A stretch of 64,000 bases of DNA from Pollutimonas harenae (GTDB lineage: Bacteria > Pseudomonadota > Gammaproteobacteria > Burkholderiales > Burkholderiaceae_B). A program made the position numbers and the translations under genes. This document shows positions 61,061 through 64,000 of this stretch, in pieces. Below the pieces are notes generated by a model that worked only from the letters and a program-made list of their open reading frames with translations, was not told the DNA's origin and made no database searches. Within the stretch, counting starts at the first letter, position 1, and every line of letters begins with the position of its first letter. Location of the stretch: the NCBI RefSeq assembly GCF_004153685.1, contig NZ_SDQD01000002.1, positions 1,178,001 through 1,242,000 on the forward strand, in the 5' to 3' direction.

Positions 61061-62125
61061 TCACCAGGTACCTAATAGGTGCTGAACCAGCAAACTGCTG
61101 CCTGCCACCGCCACCCACACACCGAGGCCCAGCAAAATAGGTCGTATGCCTGCAATGGCCATGCGACGCAGATCGGATGACAGGCCTATGGCTGTCAGGG
61201 CCACGATGATCAGAAACTGGGCCAGCAAATGCAGGCTGGCATGCATGGCTTCGGGAATCAGCCCACTGGAACGCAGCACCGAAGCCACCAGAAACCACAA
61301 TATAAACCACGGAAAAATACGCCTCAGGCTAAAGCCTGCACTGCCCTGTTTTTTCTCGCGCCAAGCAACCAGCACGGCAAGAATAAGACAAATAGGAATG
61401 ATCAGGGTTGCCCGGGTGAGTTTGACGATGGTGGCATAGTCGCCGGCCGCCACACTGTAGCTATATCCGGCAGCCACCACAGATGAGGTGTCGTTGATGG
61501 CCGTGCCAGCCCACATGCCGAACCCGGCATCCGACATACCCAGCCAGTGTCCCATCATGGGAAATACCAGCACCGCAACAATATTGAAGAGAAAGATAGT
61601 GGAAATGGCGAAAGCTGTTTCGTGGTCTTCGGGTTTGATAATAGGCGTCACCGCCGCAATGGCCGACCCACCGCATATAGCCGTACCAACACCAATCAGT
61701 GTTTTAAGCCTGGATGGGATGCCCAGCCACTTGCCCAGTACGTAAGCCGATACAAAAGCGACAATAATGGTGATCAGCGTGACCCACAGGGACTCCAGAC
61801 CAGTCTTGGCCACTTGCTGGATGCTCAGGCCAAAACCCAGAGCAATAATCGACCACTGTAATATCTGCTTGGACGCAAACTGCAGACCGGGCCTGAATAC
61901 AGGCCCCACACCTACGGTATTGCGTATGAGTATGCCCAGTAAGATCCCAAATACCGGTCCGCCAATGATAGGGATCCAGCGTCCCAGAATCATGGCGAAG
62001 ACGCCTACCACCACCGCCAGCGCCAGTCCATAAAGCGGAGACGGAGTACGCGGAGAGGCATCCAGCTGACTGATGGCCGGCCTCTTGGCAAGTGTTGTTG
62101 ATACGGTCGCAGCTGTTGATGGCAT
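61061..62125 (-). CDS. yeiH: YeiH-family putative sulfate/sulfite exporter
   Basis: 354 residues from the ATG at 62123-62125; the longer frame begins with a TTG inside the promoter. About ten helices. GPVFGILLGILIRN, QILQWSIIALGFGLS, GTAICGGSAIAAVTPII and GTAINDTSSVVAAGYSYS are YeiH/UPF0324 hallmarks. Divergent LysR gene next door matches the yeiE-yeiH pair of enterobacteria, linked to sulfite stress. Transport activity is inferred, not proven for the family. Confidence 0.9.
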   Translation of the reverse strand: MPSTAATVSTTLAKRPAISQLDASPRTPSPLYGLALAVVVGVFAMILGRWIPIIGGPVFGILLGILIRNTVGVGPVFRPGLQFASKQILQWSIIALGFGLSIQQVAKTGLESLWVTLITIIVAFVSAYVLGKWLGIPSRLKTLIGVGTAICGGSAIAAVTPIIKPEDHETAFAISTIFLFNIVAVLVFPMMGHWLGMSDAGFGMWAGTAINDTSSVVAAGYSYSVAAGDYATIVKLTRATLIIPICLILAVLVAWREKKQGSAGFSLRRIFPWFILWFLVASVLRSSGLIPEAMHASLHLLAQFLIIVALTAIGLSSDLRRMAIAGIRPILLGLGVWVAVAGSSLLVQHLLGTW

Positions 62126-62185
62126 AGATAGGCGTGCTTTCAAAAATATGCAAATAACCAAAAGCTATTTTAAAAGCTGGCAAAT

Positions 62186-62215
62186 CATAAATAAATTCAT
62201 TAATATTTATTTATG
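62186..62215. promoter_or_regulatory. Palindromic operator between yeiH and yeiE
   Basis: CATAAATAAAT - 8 bp - ATTTATTTATG, perfect 11-bp arms, centred in the divergent gap and ending 16 bp before the LysR start. Contains T-N11-A-like spacing, so YeiE is the natural candidate. Confidence 0.75.
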
Positions 62216-62230
62216 CTATAAACTTTATTG

Positions 62231-63175
62231 ATGTTAGGAATCAGCCTTAAACAACTGGAAGTCTTCGTTGCAATTGCCTCGGCCGGTACGGTACGCGCCG
62301 CCGCCGAGCGCCTGTTTGTCACACAGCCCGCCGTCAGTATGGCGCTGGCCGAACTGGAACGCCAGCTCGAAACTCAGCTTTTCGATCGCGAACGCGGCCG
62401 TCTGCGCTTAAGCTCTCGCGGCAAAGAAGTCCTACCCATGGCGCAGGAAGTCATTGAGCGCGTCCAGGAAATGCTGCGCCAGACCAACCAACAGCCAAAA
62501 GAATTGACGGGCGATCTTCATGTCGGCGCCAGCAATACCATAGGCAATTATCTGGCAGGAGAGCTACTGGGCCCCTTTATTGCACAACACCCTCAGGTAT
62601 CACTGCAAGTCAGCGTTGAAAACACTGATGCCATCACGATGGCACTGCTTGAACACCGCATTGATATTGGCTGTGTAGAAGGCCCGGTCAATCACCCACA
62701 GCTCGAAGTCCTGCATTGGCGTGACGACGCCTTGGTCGTTTGCGCCGCCCCCGCCCATCCGCTGGCACAGCAATCCACGCTGAAGCCAAGACACTTCAAG
62801 GGTGCAAAATGGATACTGCGCGAGCGCGGCTCGGCCATGCGGGTACAGGCCGAGCATGTACTCAACTCTTTGCCTCCAGGTCAGATACTGCTGGAGCTCG
62901 GACAAGTCGAAGCCATCAAGCAAGCTGTCATCGCAGGCTTGGGCATCGCCTGCCTGCCCTATGCGGCCGCCATCGAATCCATGTCGACAGGACGGCTGAA
63001 GGTGCTCGACACACCATTTCTTGATTTGCAAAGGCGTTTGTCGCTGGTTCTGCACAAATCACGTTACCGCGGTGCCCTGATCGATGCCTTTGTCGCCAGC
63101 CTGTCTGAAACTTCCGATAGTATGATGAGCAAAGAAGCGTCCAAGCCCCAACCGCAAACAGGACAACCTCAATGA
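62231..63175 (+). CDS. yeiE: LysR-family regulator, YeiE-like
   Basis: 314 residues from the ATG at 62231. LTTR HTH (about 5-62; AAAERLFVTQPAVSMALAELERQLETQLFDRERGRLRLS) and effector domain (about 88-290) with VGASNTIGNYLAGELLGPF, typical of the CysB/YeiE side of the family. In Salmonella and others YeiE senses sulfite. Divergent from yeiH. Overlaps the patatin gene start (ATGA). Confidence 0.9.
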   Translation: MLGISLKQLEVFVAIASAGTVRAAAERLFVTQPAVSMALAELERQLETQLFDRERGRLRLSSRGKEVLPMAQEVIERVQEMLRQTNQQPKELTGDLHVGASNTIGNYLAGELLGPFIAQHPQVSLQVSVENTDAITMALLEHRIDIGCVEGPVNHPQLEVLHWRDDALVVCAAPAHPLAQQSTLKPRHFKGAKWILRERGSAMRVQAEHVLNSLPPGQILLELGQVEAIKQAVIAGLGIACLPYAAAIESMSTGRLKVLDTPFLDLQRRLSLVLHKSRYRGALIDAFVASLSETSDSMMSKEASKPQPQTGQPQ

Positions 63176-64000
63176 CTCTGCAACTCGAGCTTTTTCCCGC
63201 CATCAGCAAGAAACGCACCCGTCGTAGCGCGGCGCAAGCCACACGCAAGCGCAGTAGCATCCGACGCATGCCTACCAAGGCCAGCACGGACGAAGCCGCG
63301 CTGAAAAATGCCAATCTACCCGAAAACGTACCGACAGGACTGCCACCCTACGAAACAATAGCCTTGGTTTTACAAGGCGGCGGCGCGCTCGGTGCCTATC
63401 AGGCGGGCGTCTTTCAAGGCTTGCAGGAAGCCGACATAGAACCCAGCTATCTGGCTGGAATTTCCATCGGTGCACTGAACACCGCCATCATTGCCGGCAA
63501 TCCTCCACAAACACGCGTTGCCCGTTTGGCTGAGTTTTGGGAAACCATATGTCAGCCGAATTTCTGGCCAGCTCCGAACCCGTTCATTGAACAGACGCTA
63601 TTCAACCTTAATGACACCATGCGCCAAACCCTGAGCGCATTGCACGCCGGCAGCGCGCTGCTGAATGGGCAGAGTGGCTTTTTTCAGCCCCGCTTTCCGC
63701 CGCCGCCATCCAACACACCTGGCAACCCGGCAACCGCCAGCTATTACGACACCAGCGCACTGAAAAGCACACTCGAACGCTTATGCGACTTTGACCGCAT
63801 CAACGCCCAAACACAGCATGTATCGGTGGGCGCGGTCAATGTGCGCAATGGCAACCTGGTTTATTTCGACAACACCAAAATCAAGCTCAGGGCCGAGCAT
63901 TTCATGGCTTCGGGCGCCTTGCCGCCTGCCTTTGCCGCCGTTGAAATCGATGGTGAATTCTATTGGGATGGTGGGCTGGTATCGAACACACCACTGACCG
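63172..64000 (+). CDS. Patatin-like phospholipase, N-terminal part (cut by window edge)
   Basis: At least 276 residues from the ATG at 63172; the frame is open at the window end. A basic, Lys/Arg-rich N-terminal region (about 1-60), then patatin domain: oxyanion loop LVLQGGGALGAYQAGVFQGL, nucleophile GISIGALNTAIIAGN (Ser in G-x-S-x-G), and the catalytic Asp motif WDGGLVSNTPL just before the edge. So the Ser-Asp dyad is present. Resembles RssA/YchK-type bacterial patatins with a C-terminal DUF3734-type extension, but the C-terminus is not visible. Translationally coupled to yeiE by a 4-bp overlap. Confidence 0.92.
   Translation, partial: MTLQLELFPAISKKRTRRSAAQATRKRSSIRRMPTKASTDEAALKNANLPENVPTGLPPYETIALVLQGGGALGAYQAGVFQGLQEADIEPSYLAGISIGALNTAIIAGNPPQTRVARLAEFWETICQPNFWPAPNPFIEQTLFNLNDTMRQTLSALHAGSALLNGQSGFFQPRFPPPPSNTPGNPATASYYDTSALKSTLERLCDFDRINAQTQHVSVGAVNVRNGNLVYFDNTKIKLRAEHFMASGALPPAFAAVEIDGEFYWDGGLVSNTPLT

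Overview
The window looks like a chromosomal segment of a betaproteobacterium, order Burkholderiales, most likely family Alcaligenaceae (Bordetella / Pusillimonas / Advenella-like). This rests on a Bug-type tricarboxylate-receptor protein, the DUF3348-DUF802-OmpA-DUF2894 block typical of Burkholderiales, a Ralstonia-style norR / hemerythrin / norB locus with GGT-N7-ACC boxes, many LysR regulators and moderately high GC. This is recognition from sequence alone; no database search was run. Most of the window is metabolic, transport and housekeeping genes, with a few degraded or foreign-looking patches.

Layout. 1-4.2 kb: partial tonB with a Fur-like box, then an amidase/Bug pair with a divergent LysR regulator. 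4.2-9.9 kb: housekeeping block of tRNA-Val, HU, a PLP-dependent Cys/Met enzyme, rlmB, rnr and tRNA-Leu. 9.9-15.7 kb: a LysR/binding-protein chimeric pseudogene, a GNAT enzyme, a guanidinium exporter under a guanidine-II riboswitch, an FMN glutamate-synthase-like protein, a cluster of hairpins, tRNA-Met, an alphaproteobacterial-type sdhB beside a truncated sdhA, and a CBS protein. 15.7-24.6 kb: an autotransporter, an arsenite/bile-acid-type permease and a ProXWV-like ABC system with a fused double permease. 24.6-29.2 kb: the four-gene DUF block. 29.5-33.5 kb: a TRAP transporter. 33.5-35.5 kb: UDP-glucose dehydrogenase and an NlpC/P60 lipoprotein. 35.5-45.6 kb: a complete glycerol regulon (glpD, glpVUQPTS, glpR, glpK). 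45.6-50.2 kb: hipBA, a methyltransferase, a TM2 protein, a lipoate-ligase-like protein and an RHH regulator. 50.2-56.6 kb: a SulP transporter and the NO-detoxification locus. 56.6-64 kb: DUF924, a fused tautomerase, a persulfide-dioxygenase-like enzyme, an SbmA/YddA-like ABC exporter, SirB2, yeiH/yeiE and a partial patatin.

How genes work together. In the glycerol block, GlpSTPQ(U)V imports glycerol, GlpK phosphorylates it and GlpD oxidises it. GlpR is encoded between the two arms, and repeated operator-like half-sites lie in the divergent gap. In the NO locus, NorR activates a sigma-54 promoter for a hemerythrin-norB operon through three boxes, one of which overlaps norR's own start region.

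The strongest candidate for an undescribed system is the DUF block at 24650-28711. Its DUF802 protein has a MotA/ExbB/ZorA-like membrane core with a very long coiled-coil tail. Its OmpA partner has a MotB/ZorB-like single transmembrane helix carrying the expected Asp. This predicts a proton-driven stator-like machine with a cytoplasmic tail, whose remaining two proteins (DUF3348, DUF2894) have no known function.
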